Of a stretch of 64,000 nt of DNA, positions 36,536 to 44,901 are shown piece after piece. Positions within the stretch are counted from its first letter, which is position 1. Each line of letters opens with the position of its first letter. Under the pieces are notes generated by a model. That model searched no databases. It was not told where the DNA came from and was given only the letters and a program-made list of their open reading frames with translations. A program made the translations under genes and the position numbers. The DNA is taken from contig NZ_VDQT01000003.1 in assembly GCF_007667275.1 (NCBI RefSeq), forward strand, positions 310,001-374,000, read 5' to 3'. This DNA is from Stenotrophomonas rhizophila. Lineage in GTDB: Bacteria > Pseudomonadota > Gammaproteobacteria > Xanthomonadales > Xanthomonadaceae.

Positions 36536-37075
36536 TCAATCCAGCGGGGCCATGACCTTCAGGGGCGCAAGGTCGTAGCCCATCGCTTCGGCCCGGCCCT
36601 TCAGGCTGCCGAACAGCGCCTTGTCCATCGTCGGCGAGCGCGACAGGATCCACAGGTACTTGCGGTCCGGATCGCCCACCACCGCCCACTGGTAATCGGG
36701 GTCCAATGCGATCACCCAGTAGTCGGCCCAGACCAGCGGCACCCAGGCCAGCCAGTCGGGGACGAAGCGCACCTGCAGCTGCCCCGGTTCGCCCTGCACC
36801 GGGCGCGCCACGCCCTCGGCAGCGATGCGGCTGCCGTCTTCCACCCGGCAGGCGTTGTAGACGCTGATCCGGCCATCGGCGCGCATCGCGTAGGTGGCGG
36901 TGATGTCGCCCACGCACTTCTTCTGGAACGACACCGGCAGGTGCGCGATCTCATGCCACTGACCTGCATACCGCCCCATGTCCAGGGCCGGCACGGAACG
37001 CACCGGCTCCGCGGCGTGGACGGCGAGGCTGGCCAGCAGCAGGCCGGTGGCAAGCAGTGCAGGGCGAAGGCGCAT
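36536..37075 (-). CDS. lipocalin (Blc-like), secreted
   Basis: The 179-residue protein has a signal peptide (RPALLATGLLLASLAVHA-AE) and a lipocalin barrel with the GxW motif (MGRYAGQWHEIAHLPVSFQKKC), the central YWVIALDPDYQWAVVGDPDRKYLWILSR strand pair and a C-terminal helix. Bacterial lipocalins bind lipids at the outer membrane under stress. There is no lipobox cysteine, so it is predicted periplasmic. ATG 37075 follows GGGAGACCCACC. The open frame upstream includes tRNA-Phe and is rejected. Confidence 0.88.
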   Translation of the reverse strand: MRLRPALLATGLLLASLAVHAAEPVRSVPALDMGRYAGQWHEIAHLPVSFQKKCVGDITATYAMRADGRISVYNACRVEDGSRIAAEGVARPVQGEPGQLQVRFVPDWLAWVPLVWADYWVIALDPDYQWAVVGDPDRKYLWILSRSPTMDKALFGSLKGRAEAMGYDLAPLKVMAPLD

Positions 37076-37287
37076 GGTGGGTCTCCCGGTAGGACGCCCG
37101 AGAGTAGAGTGCAGACCCGATGCGGGTGTAAAGGTTTCGTCAGCCGTCCGCGCGCACGGCGCGTCCATCGACACGTTCAGTGCAAGCGGGTGGCGGTAGT
37201 CGCGTTCGCTGTTGAGGTAGACGCGCTGTTCGCTGACGTCGGTGTTGCTGACGGTGCACACGAACGTGCCGCTGATGCCGCACGCGT

Positions 37288-37317
37288 AAAAAAAAAGACC
37301 TGCATTTCTGCAGGTCT
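37288..37317 (-). terminator. tRNA-Phe terminator
   Basis: On the minus strand a 9-bp stem AGACCTGCA/TGCAGGTCT is followed by nine T residues (plus-strand A run 37288-37296). It lies 10 bp after the tRNA end. Confidence 0.9.
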
Positions 37318-37326
37318 CTGAAATCA

Positions 37327-37402
37327 TGGTGGCCGAGGACGGAATCGAACCGCCGACACGGGGATTTTCAATCCCCTGCTCTACCAACTGAGCTACTCGG
37401 CC
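37327..37402 (-). tRNA. tRNA-Phe (anticodon GAA)
   Basis: The 76-nt gene reads GGCCGAGTAGCTCAGTTGGT at its 5' end, with anticodon stem GGGGA/TCCCC and loop TTGAAAA (anticodon GAA), T-arm GGCGGTTCGATTCCGTC and encoded CCA. It has its own promoter and terminator. Confidence 0.97.
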
Positions 37403-37437
37403 ATTTCATCGCTGCGTTGCCGCTGGCGAGGACGCGA

Positions 37438-37466
37438 ATAATACGGAGGTCTGCAGGGTTCGGCAA
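37438..37466 (-). promoter_or_regulatory. promoter of tRNA-Phe
   Basis: On the minus strand TTGCCG and TATTAT are separated by 17 bp, with the -10 ending about 36 bp before the tRNA. Confidence 0.75.
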
Positions 37467-37485
37467 GCATTTCGACAAAAAAAAT

Positions 37486-38676
37486 TCACATTCGTTGCTG
37501 CGGCATGGCGAGCAGCAGCGCGATGCCGATGGCCATGAAGATCGCCGCGAGCAGCAGCGACGCCTGGTAGCTGCCGCTGCTGCGCGCCAGGATGCCGGCC
37601 AGTGCCGGTGCCAGGATCTGGGCCACGCCGTAGCTGAGGGTGAGGGTGGCCATGGCTTTGGCCGGGTTGTGCGGGTAGTGGCGACCGACCACGGTGAGGG
37701 TGAGGCTGACGATGCCGGCGAAGGTCAGGCCGAACAGCAGTGCACTGCCAAGCCCGGCGGCCAGGCCGTCGTCCAGCAGCGGCAGCACGAAGGAAATGGC
37801 CTGCAGCGCGAAGGCCACGACCAGCGCGCGGATCAGCCCGAGCCGGGCGGCGATGCGGTCCCAGGCGAAGGTCGACGGCACCGCGGCCAGCCCGACCAGC
37901 ACCCAGACCGCGCTGCCGTGGCCGCGGAAGGCGGCGGTCTGCTCCAGGATGGCGACGATGAACGTGGCGCTGACCACGAAGCCGACGCCGGCGCAGAAAT
38001 AGGCCGCGATCAGCAGCTGGCGCCAGCGGCGGCTGGGCGGCGGCGGCGCCTGCACCGCATGGCCGGCGGAGATCACGGCCGGTCGGGGCATCCAGGCCCA
38101 GGCCGGGACCAGGAACAGCACGCCCAGCAGGCCCAGCCAGATCCACTGCGCGCTGGAGCCGGCATGCCCGGCCAGCAGCCCGGTGGCTGCGCCGGATACC
38201 ACGATGCCCAGCCCCAACCCGGCGAAGTGCAGGCCCAGCCGTGGGCGGTGCTGGTGGGCCAGCAGCCAGTTCAGTACCAGCCCGGACGCCAGCAGCAGTC
38301 CCGCGGTGCTGGACAGGCCCGCCACCAGCCGCAGCAGGCTCCACACCCACGGCTGGGTGGTGACGCCCATCAGCGCGGTGGCCGCCACCGCCAACACCAG
38401 CCCGATCCGGTAGAAGCGGAATTTCTGCTGCATGTCGCCCACCCGTGCAGCCAGCAGGGTGCCGAGCAGGTAGCCGAGGTAATTGAAGGTGGCCAGCCAG
38501 CCCCCCTGCGCGGCGCTGAGCCCAGCGTCCTCGCGCATCAGCGGCAGCAGCGGGGTGTAGGCGAAGCGCGCCAGGCCGACGGTCAGCACCAGCGCGCAGA
38601 TGCCCGCAGCGATGACCTGCCAGGGATGCAGGGCGGGACCGTGAGGGGAGGGAGCGGGGAAGGCAGGCATGGTCAT
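37486..38676 (-). CDS. YbfB/YjiJ-type MFS transporter
   Basis: The protein of about 396 residues from ATG 38676 (38670 also possible) has twelve hydrophobic segments and the YbfB/YjiJ hallmark near the N-terminus (GLARFAYTPLLPLMREDAGLS...GWLATFNYLGYLLGTLLA). Members are putative sugar or aromatic exporters; substrate unknown. It diverges from an AraC-type gene that probably controls it, with an inverted repeat between them. Confidence 0.85.
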   Translation of the reverse strand: MTMPAFPAPSPHGPALHPWQVIAAGICALVLTVGLARFAYTPLLPLMREDAGLSAAQGGWLATFNYLGYLLGTLLAARVGDMQQKFRFYRIGLVLAVAATALMGVTTQPWVWSLLRLVAGLSSTAGLLLASGLVLNWLLAHQHRPRLGLHFAGLGLGIVVSGAATGLLAGHAGSSAQWIWLGLLGVLFLVPAWAWMPRPAVISAGHAVQAPPPPSRRWRQLLIAAYFCAGVGFVVSATFIVAILEQTAAFRGHGSAVWVLVGLAAVPSTFAWDRIAARLGLIRALVVAFALQAISFVLPLLDDGLAAGLGSALLFGLTFAGIVSLTLTVVGRHYPHNPAKAMATLTLSYGVAQILAPALAGILARSSGSYQASLLLAAIFMAIGIALLLAMPQQRM

Positions 38677-38689
38677 ATCCGTGTGCGAT

Positions 38690-38701
38690 GGACCATGGTC
38701 C
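38690..38701. promoter_or_regulatory. palindrome in the MFS/AraC intergenic region
   Basis: GGACCATGGTCC is a perfect 12-bp palindrome, 14 bp from the MFS start and 41 bp from the AraC start. It may be a regulator site; AraC proteins more often use direct repeats, so this is tentative. Confidence 0.35.
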
Positions 38702-38742
38702 GCCGCAGCCCGGGCGGCTGTCTTTCGATAGAATGACCCATC

Positions 38743-39564
38743 ATGTCGACCAGCCGCCAACCCCGCGCTGCCGCCGCTGCGAGCCCATGGCGCGAGGTGG
38801 CGGTGCCTTCGCTGCCGTCATTGCCCTGGCCGGTGATGGCGCGCACCCAGCAGCTGGCTGCCGGCGAACGCTTTCCGCCGCACGTGCACGCATGGAACCA
38901 GGTGGTGTTCGCTACCGAGGGCGTGCTGCAGGTGACCGCGCGCAATGCCCGCCATGTCATCACGCCACAACAGGCGCTGTGGGTGCCGACCGGCATGCTG
39001 CACCACACCGGTGCGCTGAGCGCGGCGGCGTTCCGCAACCTGTACGTGGCCGACGATCCCGCGCTGCACATGCCCGATCACTGCGCGGTGCTGGATGTAT
39101 CGCCGCTGCTGCGCGAGCTGATCGTGGAACTGGGCCAGGTGCGGCCGGAGGACGATCAACCTTATTACCTGCACCTGTGCGCGCTGGTCACCGCGCAGCT
39201 GCAGCGCCAGCGCCAGCATCGGCGACACCTGCCGTGGCCGCAGGATGCAAGACTGCAGCGCTGGTGCCAGGCCCTGCACGACCAACCCGGCGATGCACGC
39301 AGCGTGGAGGCGTGGTCGCGGCTGTTGGGGGCATCATCGCGCACGCTGGCGCGCCACTTCGAACGCGACACCGGGATGAGCCTGCGCGACTGGCGCACGC
39401 GGCTGCGACTGCTGCGCGCGATCGAGTGGCTGGCGCAGGGACGCTCGCCAACCACCATCGCCCACGAGCTGGGGTATGCCTCGGCGTCGGCATTCAATTA
39501 CATGTTCCGCATGGAAATGGGGATGAGTCCGCTGCAGTGGCGGCGCTCGCGGCAGACAGGGTGA
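38743..39564 (+). CDS. AraC-family transcriptional regulator
   Basis: The 273-residue protein has an N-terminal cupin-like sensor domain (GERFPPHVHAWNQVVFATEGVLQV) and a C-terminal double HTH of the AraC type (LLGASSRTLARHFERDTGMSLRDWRTRLRLLRAI, then IAHELGYASASAFNYMFRMEMGMSPLQWRR). It is divergent from the MFS gene, as expected for a local activator or repressor. The inducer is unknown. Confidence 0.9.
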   Translation: MSTSRQPRAAAAASPWREVAVPSLPSLPWPVMARTQQLAAGERFPPHVHAWNQVVFATEGVLQVTARNARHVITPQQALWVPTGMLHHTGALSAAAFRNLYVADDPALHMPDHCAVLDVSPLLRELIVELGQVRPEDDQPYYLHLCALVTAQLQRQRQHRRHLPWPQDARLQRWCQALHDQPGDARSVEAWSRLLGASSRTLARHFERDTGMSLRDWRTRLRLLRAIEWLAQGRSPTTIAHELGYASASAFNYMFRMEMGMSPLQWRRSRQTG

Positions 39565-39580
39565 AAGTGGCCGCAAAGGT

Positions 39581-39626
39581 GCCGGCGCGCGCGGGGTGGG
39601 GGAGGGGCGTGCCCCGGCGCGCCGGC
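39581..39626. terminator. GC-rich hairpin between convergent genes
   Basis: A 10-bp stem (39581-39590 with 39617-39626) with further GCGGGG/CCCCG pairing inside lies between the AraC gene and the DsbA-like gene. There is no T run, so any terminator role is uncertain. Confidence 0.4.
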
Positions 39627-39634
39627 GTAACGGG

Positions 39635-40153
39635 TCAGGCCAGTCCGGTCAACACGGCGACCAGGCTGTCCACGTCGCGCGGGCCGTCATAGCGCGTGCC
39701 ATTGATGAACAGACAGGGCGTGCCGTTGACGCCGCTGCGCACGCCGCCCATGAAGTCGCTCTCGATCCGTGCGTCGAAGGCGCCGTTGTCGGCGGCTTCC
39801 ATCAGCGCGGCATTCACACCCAGCGCCTCGGCATAGCCCGCGATGTCGCGGTCGGTGAGCGCGTCCTGGTGCTGGTAGAGCAGGTCATGCGCTTCCCAGA
39901 ACTGCCCGATCTCGGTGGCGGCTTCGGCGAAGCGTGCGGCGGCGAGCGCGTGCGGATGGCTGTCGGTGATGGGGAAGTTGCGGAACACGAAACGCAACTG
40001 CTTGCCCATCGCCTGCTGCACGGCCTTGAGCACGGGGTAGGCCTCGCCACAGTACGGGCACTGGTAGTCGCCATACTCGACCAGGGTGACCGGCGCGCCC
40101 TGCGGGCCCTGGCTGTGGTCCAGCGCGCTGACCGGAACGGTAAGACCTTTCAT
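39635..40153 (-). CDS. DsbA-family thioredoxin-like oxidoreductase (cytoplasmic)
   Basis: The 172-residue protein has the thioredoxin-4/DsbA fold with active site CPYC at 32-35 (EYGDYQCPYCGEAYP) and the cis-Pro loop GVNGTPCLFINGTRYDG. It lacks a signal peptide, so it works in the cytoplasm, probably as a disulfide reductant or oxidase in stress defence. Its ATG overlaps the peroxiredoxin stop, placing it last in the dps operon. Confidence 0.85.
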   Translation of the reverse strand: MKGLTVPVSALDHSQGPQGAPVTLVEYGDYQCPYCGEAYPVLKAVQQAMGKQLRFVFRNFPITDSHPHALAAARFAEAATEIGQFWEAHDLLYQHQDALTDRDIAGYAEALGVNAALMEAADNGAFDARIESDFMGGVRSGVNGTPCLFINGTRYDGPRDVDSLVAVLTGLA

Positions 40154-40659
40154 GACGAGGCTCCTGCAGGAGAGGGCGCGTTGGCGGTGAGCTGCGCCAG
40201 CGCTTCAAGGATGCCGTCGGCACCGGGATTGACGCCCAACGGGGAGATGTAGCTCCAGCGCACGATGCCGTCGGCATCCAGCACGAACAACGCGCGTTCG
40301 CAGACCCCATCCTGTTCGCGGTAGGCGCCGTAACGCCGCGCTACCTCGCCCTTGGGCTCGAAGTCCGCCAGCAGCGGGAAATGCAGGTGACGCTGTTCGG
40401 CGAAGGCGGCGTGGCACCAGACCCCGTCCACCGAGATGCCGACCAGCTGCGCGCCGCTGCGGTGGAACTCGGGCAGCAGCTGGTTGTACAGCCCCAGCTG
40501 GTCGCCGCACACCGGGCTCCAGTCGGCGGGGTAGAACGCAAGGATCACCGGGCGGCCGCGCAGCTCGTCCAGGCCCAGGCGCTGGTCGGGGGTGGCGGGA
40601 AGCTGGAAGGCCGGTGCGGGACTGCCCACCGCAAGGGCGTGCTGCGGGGCAGGACTCAT
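40150..40659 (-). CDS. peroxiredoxin (AhpC/TSA family)
   Basis: The 169-residue protein reduces peroxides with a peroxidatic Cys51 in PADWSPVC (PxxxSxxC variant of the motif). Further cysteines occur in VWCHAAF and DGVCERALF; which one resolves is unclear. It begins MSPAPQHALAVGSPAPAF. Its start overlaps the dps stop and its stop overlaps the DsbA-like start, forming a tightly coupled three-gene unit. The thioredoxin-like neighbour may recycle it (inference). Confidence 0.88.
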   Translation of the reverse strand: MSPAPQHALAVGSPAPAFQLPATPDQRLGLDELRGRPVILAFYPADWSPVCGDQLGLYNQLLPEFHRSGAQLVGISVDGVWCHAAFAEQRHLHFPLLADFEPKGEVARRYGAYREQDGVCERALFVLDADGIVRWSYISPLGVNPGADGILEALAQLTANAPSPAGASS

Positions 40660-41174
40660 GGCGACCTCCGGGTGCTTTCGAACAGGAACCAGCTGCGGCG
40701 CTCGGCCTGGTCGATCCAGTTCTCGATCAGGCTGGTGGTGGCGACGTCGTTGTAGCCGCTGCACACCTCGTGGGTGGCGCGCAGGAAGCTGACCAGGCGG
40801 CGGTTGTCGTCGGCGAGTTCGGCCAGCATGTCCTGCGCGGTCACGTAGTCGGCATCGTTGTCGAGCAGGCGCTGGATGCGGTGGATCTGGCCGATCGAGC
40901 GCAGCGTGCTGCCCCCCACCTTGCGTGCGCGTTCGGCGATGTCGTCGGTGATGGCGAAGATCTCCTCGCCCTGTTCGTCCAGCATCAGGTGGTAATCGCG
41001 GAAGTGCGGACCGGACAGGTGCCAGTGGAAATTCTTGGTCTTCAGGTACAGCGCGAACACATCGGCGAGCAGCACGGTGAGGGCGCCGGCGATGTCCTTG
41101 ACCGCCTGCTGGCCCAGGTCGGACGGGGTATGCAGCGCGACGCTCTGGCGTGAATGCGGGGAAAGCTCGTTCAT
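40656..41174 (-). CDS. dps: Dps-family DNA-protection/ferritin-like protein
   Basis: From ATG 41174 the product is 172 residues. It forms dodecamers that store iron, detoxify H2O2 and, in many species, bind DNA. Ferroxidase ligands are visible in NFHWHLSGPHFRDYHLMLDEQGEEI (His50/His52, His62, Asp66, Glu70). ATG 41162-region alternatives upstream lack support. It leads the dps-peroxiredoxin-DsbA operon and diverges from a FixL-type kinase. A -10-like CTAGTCT lies 35 bp upstream and is shared with the haloperoxidase gene. Confidence 0.9.
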   Translation of the reverse strand: MNELSPHSRQSVALHTPSDLGQQAVKDIAGALTVLLADVFALYLKTKNFHWHLSGPHFRDYHLMLDEQGEEIFAITDDIAERARKVGGSTLRSIGQIHRIQRLLDNDADYVTAQDMLAELADDNRRLVSFLRATHEVCSGYNDVATTSLIENWIDQAERRSWFLFESTRRSP

Positions 41175-41208
41175 GGCGGGTCTCATGGGCGGGGTTGGGC
41201 GACGGATC

Positions 41209-41220
41209 CAGACTAGGCGG
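41209..41220 (-). promoter_or_regulatory. candidate -10 element of the dps operon
   Basis: On the minus strand the sequence is CCGCCTAGTCTG. CTAGTCT resembles the RpoS-type -10 CTATACT at five of seven positions, and the identical 12-mer occurs at 43940-43951 ahead of the haloperoxidase gene at the same distance from the start codon. Confidence 0.5.
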
Positions 41221-41290
41221 GGGCGCGCAGCGGGGGTATCGCGCGATCGTTTTCCCGGCTCATACGTTGGTTTGGGGCCGGTCCGGGCGC

Positions 41291-41308
41291 ATCCCTCTTT
41301 TGAGGGAT
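41291..41308. promoter_or_regulatory. palindrome upstream of the FixL-type kinase gene
   Basis: ATCCCTC-TTTT-GAGGGAT is a perfect 7-bp inverted repeat. GATACT at 41330-41335 is a plausible -10 box, which puts the palindrome centre near -42, the usual place for an activator overlapping a weak -35. The FixJ-like regulator encoded downstream is the obvious candidate. Confidence 0.5.
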
Positions 41309-41364
41309 CAACCGCCCGCATGGGCGGGGGATACTGTGCCCCTCCCACCGATGGTCATTGCGCG

Positions 41365-42795
41365 ATGCCTGCCGGCCCGACCGTGTCCACTCGCCACGCC
41401 CTGTACCGCGCCGCGGCCGCGCTGCTGACGCTGTGCATCTTCCTGGTCGATGTCCTCACCACGCTGGAAGGTGCAGTGGCGGTGCTGTACGTGGTGGCGG
41501 TGCTGCTGGCCGCGCGCACCGGGCGGCGGGCGGACCTGGTGGTTACCGCGGTGGCGGGGATCGTGCTGACGGTGGTGGCCTACGTAGACTCGCACGGCTT
41601 GAACCACGTCGGTTCGCAGACCTTCCGCGCGCTGGTCAGCCTGGCGGCGATCGGCATCACCGCGCTGCTGGCGCTGCAGCATCAACACGCCATGCAGCGC
41701 CTGCGCGGCCAGGCGACGCTGCTGGACCTGTCGCACGACATGATCTTCGTGCGCGACCGCAGCGGCGTGATCACCTTCTGGAACCGCACTGCGGTGCAGA
41801 TGTACGGCTGGTCGGCGGACGAGGCGATCGGCCAGGTGGCCGACACGCTGCTTTCCACGCGGTATCCCCAGGCGCGGGAGGAGGTGGAAGCGGCGCTGCT
41901 CGGGCTGGGCAGCTGGGAAGGCGTACTTGAACAACGCACCCGTGCGGGGGAGTGGCGCGTGCTGGACAGCCGTTGGGTCATCCAGCGCGATGGAAAGGGA
42001 AGGGCGGTCGGCGTCATGGAGACCCACACCGATGCCACCGAGCGTCGGCGCGCGGAAGACGCCGCGCGGCGTGCGCAGGCCGAACTGGCGCATGCCACGC
42101 GGGTGGCGACACTGGGCGAGCTGGCGGCCACGCTGGCGCACGAAGTCAACCAGCCGTTGATGGCGGTGGTGACCAATGGCGAGGCGGGCCTGCGCTGGCT
42201 GCACCGCGACAGCCCCGACCTGCAGGAAGTGGATGCGGCGATCAACCGCAGCGTGGGCGAGGCGCGCCGGGCCAGCGAGATCGTCAAGCGCGTCCGCGCG
42301 TTCCTGGCCAAGCGCAGCACGCCCCGACAGCGACTGGATACGTTGACCCTTATCGACGACGCCGTTCGCCTGGTGCAGCACGAATTCAGCCGCGAATCGG
42401 TACAGCTGCGCATCGCCGTGGTCGGCCGACTGCCGCCGTTGATGGGCGACGGGGTGCAGCTGCAGCAGGTGCTGGTCAACCTGCTGGTCAACGCCTGCCA
42501 GGCCATGGCCGGGCAGGAGGCTGCACGTGAAGTGCAGATCGATGCCCGGGCAGGCGAGCCGGGTGAAGTGATGATCAGCATCACCGACAGCGGTCCGGGC
42601 ATTCCGCCGGATCACCTGGACACCTTGTTCAAACCCTTCTTCACCACCAAGCCGCAGGGCATGGGCATGGGGCTGGCGATCTGCCGCTCCACCGCCGAGG
42701 CGCATGGCGGCAGGCTTTCGGTGGACAATGTTCCCGGTCGTGGTGCCAGGTTCCAGCTGGTGCTGGCCACCACAGCAGAAGGCGCACCGTCATGA
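41365..42795 (+). CDS. FixL-type membrane histidine kinase with PAS domain
   Basis: From ATG 41365 the protein is 476 residues. About four membrane helices fill the first 110 residues with no large periplasmic loop. A PAS domain follows (LLDLSHDMIFVRDRSGVITFWNRTAVQMYGW), then HisKA with ATLAHEVNQPLMAVVTNGEAG and a HATPase domain with the N-box QVLVNLLVNACQAM and G-boxes DSGPGIP and GMGMGLAICRS. No haem-ligand evidence was seen. The stop overlaps the regulator start by four bases. Confidence 0.9.
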   Translation: MPAGPTVSTRHALYRAAAALLTLCIFLVDVLTTLEGAVAVLYVVAVLLAARTGRRADLVVTAVAGIVLTVVAYVDSHGLNHVGSQTFRALVSLAAIGITALLALQHQHAMQRLRGQATLLDLSHDMIFVRDRSGVITFWNRTAVQMYGWSADEAIGQVADTLLSTRYPQAREEVEAALLGLGSWEGVLEQRTRAGEWRVLDSRWVIQRDGKGRAVGVMETHTDATERRRAEDAARRAQAELAHATRVATLGELAATLAHEVNQPLMAVVTNGEAGLRWLHRDSPDLQEVDAAINRSVGEARRASEIVKRVRAFLAKRSTPRQRLDTLTLIDDAVRLVQHEFSRESVQLRIAVVGRLPPLMGDGVQLQQVLVNLLVNACQAMAGQEAAREVQIDARAGEPGEVMISITDSGPGIPPDHLDTLFKPFFTTKPQGMGMGLAICRSTAEAHGGRLSVDNVPGRGARFQLVLATTAEGAPS

Positions 42796-43448
42796 CAACC
42801 GCCCTACCGCCGCGCGGTGCTGCCGCGCCTGCCAGACCCCTGGTCGTCGTGGTCGATGATGATCCGGCGGTACGCGACGCGCTGGACAGCCTGCTGCGTT
42901 CGGTAGGCCTGCAGACGCGGATACTGGGTTCGCCGGCCGAGCTGCTGCAGGCAGACCTGCCGGCGGTACCCGGCTGCATCGTGCTCGATGTGCGCCTGCC
43001 CGGGGTCAGCGGATTGGACCTGCAGGGCCAGCTGGCCGCGCACGGCATCCAGCTGCCCATCGTGTTCATGACCGGACACGGCGACATCCCGATGACGGTG
43101 CGGGCCATGAAGGCCGGCGCGGTCGACTTCCTGTCCAAACCGTTCCGTGACCAGGACATGCTGGATGCGGTCAGCGCGGCGATCGAGCGCGACACGCGGC
43201 GTCGCCAGCAGAGCGCCGCGCGCGATTCACTGGACGCGCGCTACGCCACCCTGACGCCGCGCGAGCGCGAGGTGATGGCGCTGGTGGTGGCCGGGCTGAT
43301 GAACAAGCAGGTGGCTGGCGAGCTGAACCTGAGCGAGATCACCGTGAAGATCCACCGCGGCAACGTGATGCGCAAGATGGGAGTCCGTGCGCTGGCCGAC
43401 CTTGTGCGCCAGGCCGAGGCACTTGGGGTCGGCCAGCCGGCGGCCTGA
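42792..43448 (+). CDS. FixJ-type LuxR-family response regulator
   Basis: The 218-residue regulator has a receiver with acidic pocket VVDDDP, phospho-acceptor Asp66 (CIVLDVRLPGVSG) and KPFRDQDML, and a C-terminal LuxR HTH (TLTPREREVMALVVAGLMNKQVAGELNLSEITVKIHRGNVMRKM). It is the partner of the kinase with which it overlaps. The palindrome at 41291-41308 may be its site; dps and haloperoxidase are candidate targets (inference). Confidence 0.92.
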   Translation: MTTALPPRGAAAPARPLVVVVDDDPAVRDALDSLLRSVGLQTRILGSPAELLQADLPAVPGCIVLDVRLPGVSGLDLQGQLAAHGIQLPIVFMTGHGDIPMTVRAMKAGAVDFLSKPFRDQDMLDAVSAAIERDTRRRQQSAARDSLDARYATLTPREREVMALVVAGLMNKQVAGELNLSEITVKIHRGNVMRKMGVRALADLVRQAEALGVGQPAA

Positions 43449-43522
43449 GCACGCCCGCGCGAACGGGACCGCACAAACCTGTGTATGGTTCACGCGCGCG
43501 GGCGCATCGGGCATAAAGGGGC

Positions 43523-43900
43523 ATGAAACCGAATTACCGCATTGCCATCGTTGACGACGATGACGGCGTGCGCCAGTCCCTGTCGAGCCTGGTGCGGGCG
43601 CTTGGATACGAGGTGCGCACCTACGCCTGCGCGGCCGACTTCCTGGCCGATGCGTGCGACCCGCCGGACTGCCTGCTCACCGACGTCCAGATGCCGCAGA
43701 TGGACGGCGACCAGCTGCAGGCCGAGCTGCTGGCGCGCGGCTGCCGCTTCCCGATGATCTTCATGACCGCGTTCCCGACCGACGTCCTGCGCGCCCGCGT
43801 GATGGCACGTGGTGCGCGTGCGTTCCTGGTCAAGCCGGTGGACGGCGAAACCATGTCGCGCTGCCTGGCCCAGGCGCTGGGCGACCATACCTCGGTATGA
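43523..43900 (+). CDS. single-domain response regulator (receiver)
   Basis: The 125-residue receiver has acidic residues IVDDDDGVR, Asp54 (CLLTDVQMPQMDGDQL) and a conserved Lys in FLVKPVDGE. It resembles the receiver half of FixJ-like regulators but has no DNA-binding domain. It lies 74 bp after the FixJ gene and may tune the same pathway, for example as a phosphate sink. Confidence 0.88.
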   Translation: MKPNYRIAIVDDDDGVRQSLSSLVRALGYEVRTYACAADFLADACDPPDCLLTDVQMPQMDGDQLQAELLARGCRFPMIFMTAFPTDVLRARVMARGARAFLVKPVDGETMSRCLAQALGDHTSV

Positions 43901-43939
43901 CCCGGCGACCCAAGCGTACGATGTCGCCCTTCCGCGTCG

Positions 43940-43951
43940 CCGCCTAGTCTG
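43940..43951 (+). promoter_or_regulatory. candidate -10 element of the haloperoxidase gene
   Basis: CCGCCTAGTCTG is identical to the minus-strand sequence before dps. It ends 36 bp before the start codon, about the same as at dps (34 bp). Confidence 0.5.
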
Positions 43952-43987
43952 TTCCTGCAGTCCCCACCCACTCCAGGAGCAGCACCG

Positions 43988-44818
43988 ATGAGCACCCTCA
44001 CCACCGCCGACGGCGTCGAGATTTTCTACAAGGACTGGGGCCCCAAGGAGGCCCAGCCGATCGTGTTCCACCACGGCTGGCCGCTTTCCAGCGACGACTG
44101 GGACGCGCAGCTGCTGTTCTTCCTGGCCAAGGGCTACCGCGTGGTGGCGCACGACCGCCGCGGCCATGGCCGTTCGGCGCAGGTAGGGGAAGGCCACGAC
44201 ATGGACCACTACGTGACCGACGCGGCGGCCGTGGCCGACCACCTGAAGCTGGAGAACGCCGTGCACATCGGCCACTCCACCGGCGGCGGGGAAGTGGCGC
44301 GTTACGTGGCAAAGGCCGCGCCCGGCCGCGTGGCCAAGGCGGTGCTGATCAGTGCCGTGCCGCCGATCATGCTGCAGACTCCTGCCAACCCGGGCGGCCT
44401 GCCGTTGTCGGTGTTCGACGGCTTCCGCGCACAACTGGCGCAGAACCGCGCGCAGTTCTACCTGGACCTGGCGAGCGGCCCGTTCTATGGCTTCAACCGC
44501 AGCGGCGCGGCGGTGTCCGAAGGCACCATCCGCAACTGGTGGCGGCAGGGGATGGACGGCAGCGCGCAGGCGCACTACGAGGGCATCAAGGCCTTCTCGG
44601 AGACCGACTTCACCGACGACCTGAAGGCGATCAGCGTGCCAACCCTCGTGCTGCACGGCGATGACGACCAGATCGTGCCGATCGCCGATGCCAGCCTGTT
44701 GACCATCAAGCTGCTCAGGCAGGGCACGCTGAAGGTGTTCCCGGGCTACCCGCACGGGATGTGCACCACGCATGCCGATGCGATCAACGCGGAACTGCTG
44801 GCGTTCATCCAGGCCTGA
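43988..44818 (+). CDS. alpha/beta hydrolase, non-haem haloperoxidase type
   Basis: The 276-residue protein has the fold and motifs of cofactor-free chloroperoxidases/arylesterases: oxyanion region FHHGWPLSSDDWD, nucleophile Ser97 in GHSTGGGE, acid in HGDDDQIVP and terminal His in YPHGM. Members hydrolyse esters and can perhydrolyse to peracids; halogenation in vivo is doubtful. CAGGAGCAGCACC precedes the ATG. The promoter element shared with dps points to stress control. Confidence 0.9.
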   Translation: MSTLTTADGVEIFYKDWGPKEAQPIVFHHGWPLSSDDWDAQLLFFLAKGYRVVAHDRRGHGRSAQVGEGHDMDHYVTDAAAVADHLKLENAVHIGHSTGGGEVARYVAKAAPGRVAKAVLISAVPPIMLQTPANPGGLPLSVFDGFRAQLAQNRAQFYLDLASGPFYGFNRSGAAVSEGTIRNWWRQGMDGSAQAHYEGIKAFSETDFTDDLKAISVPTLVLHGDDDQIVPIADASLLTIKLLRQGTLKVFPGYPHGMCTTHADAINAELLAFIQA

Positions 44819-44901
44819 CCGGCCCGCTGACCCGTGCATCACGCGCACGGCGCTACGGTGTGGCCATGCCCAGACAGGGCTGGCCACGACGAGCACGCAG
44901 C

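Noticed and set aside
37073..37387. N-terminal extension of the lipocalin frame to 37387
   Set aside because: The extension covers tRNA-Phe and its terminator; the signal peptide at ATG 37075 fixes the start.
39596..40252. 218-codon plus-strand frame opposite the DsbA-like gene
   Set aside because: Antisense shadow; the CPYC oxidoreductase on the minus strand is well supported.
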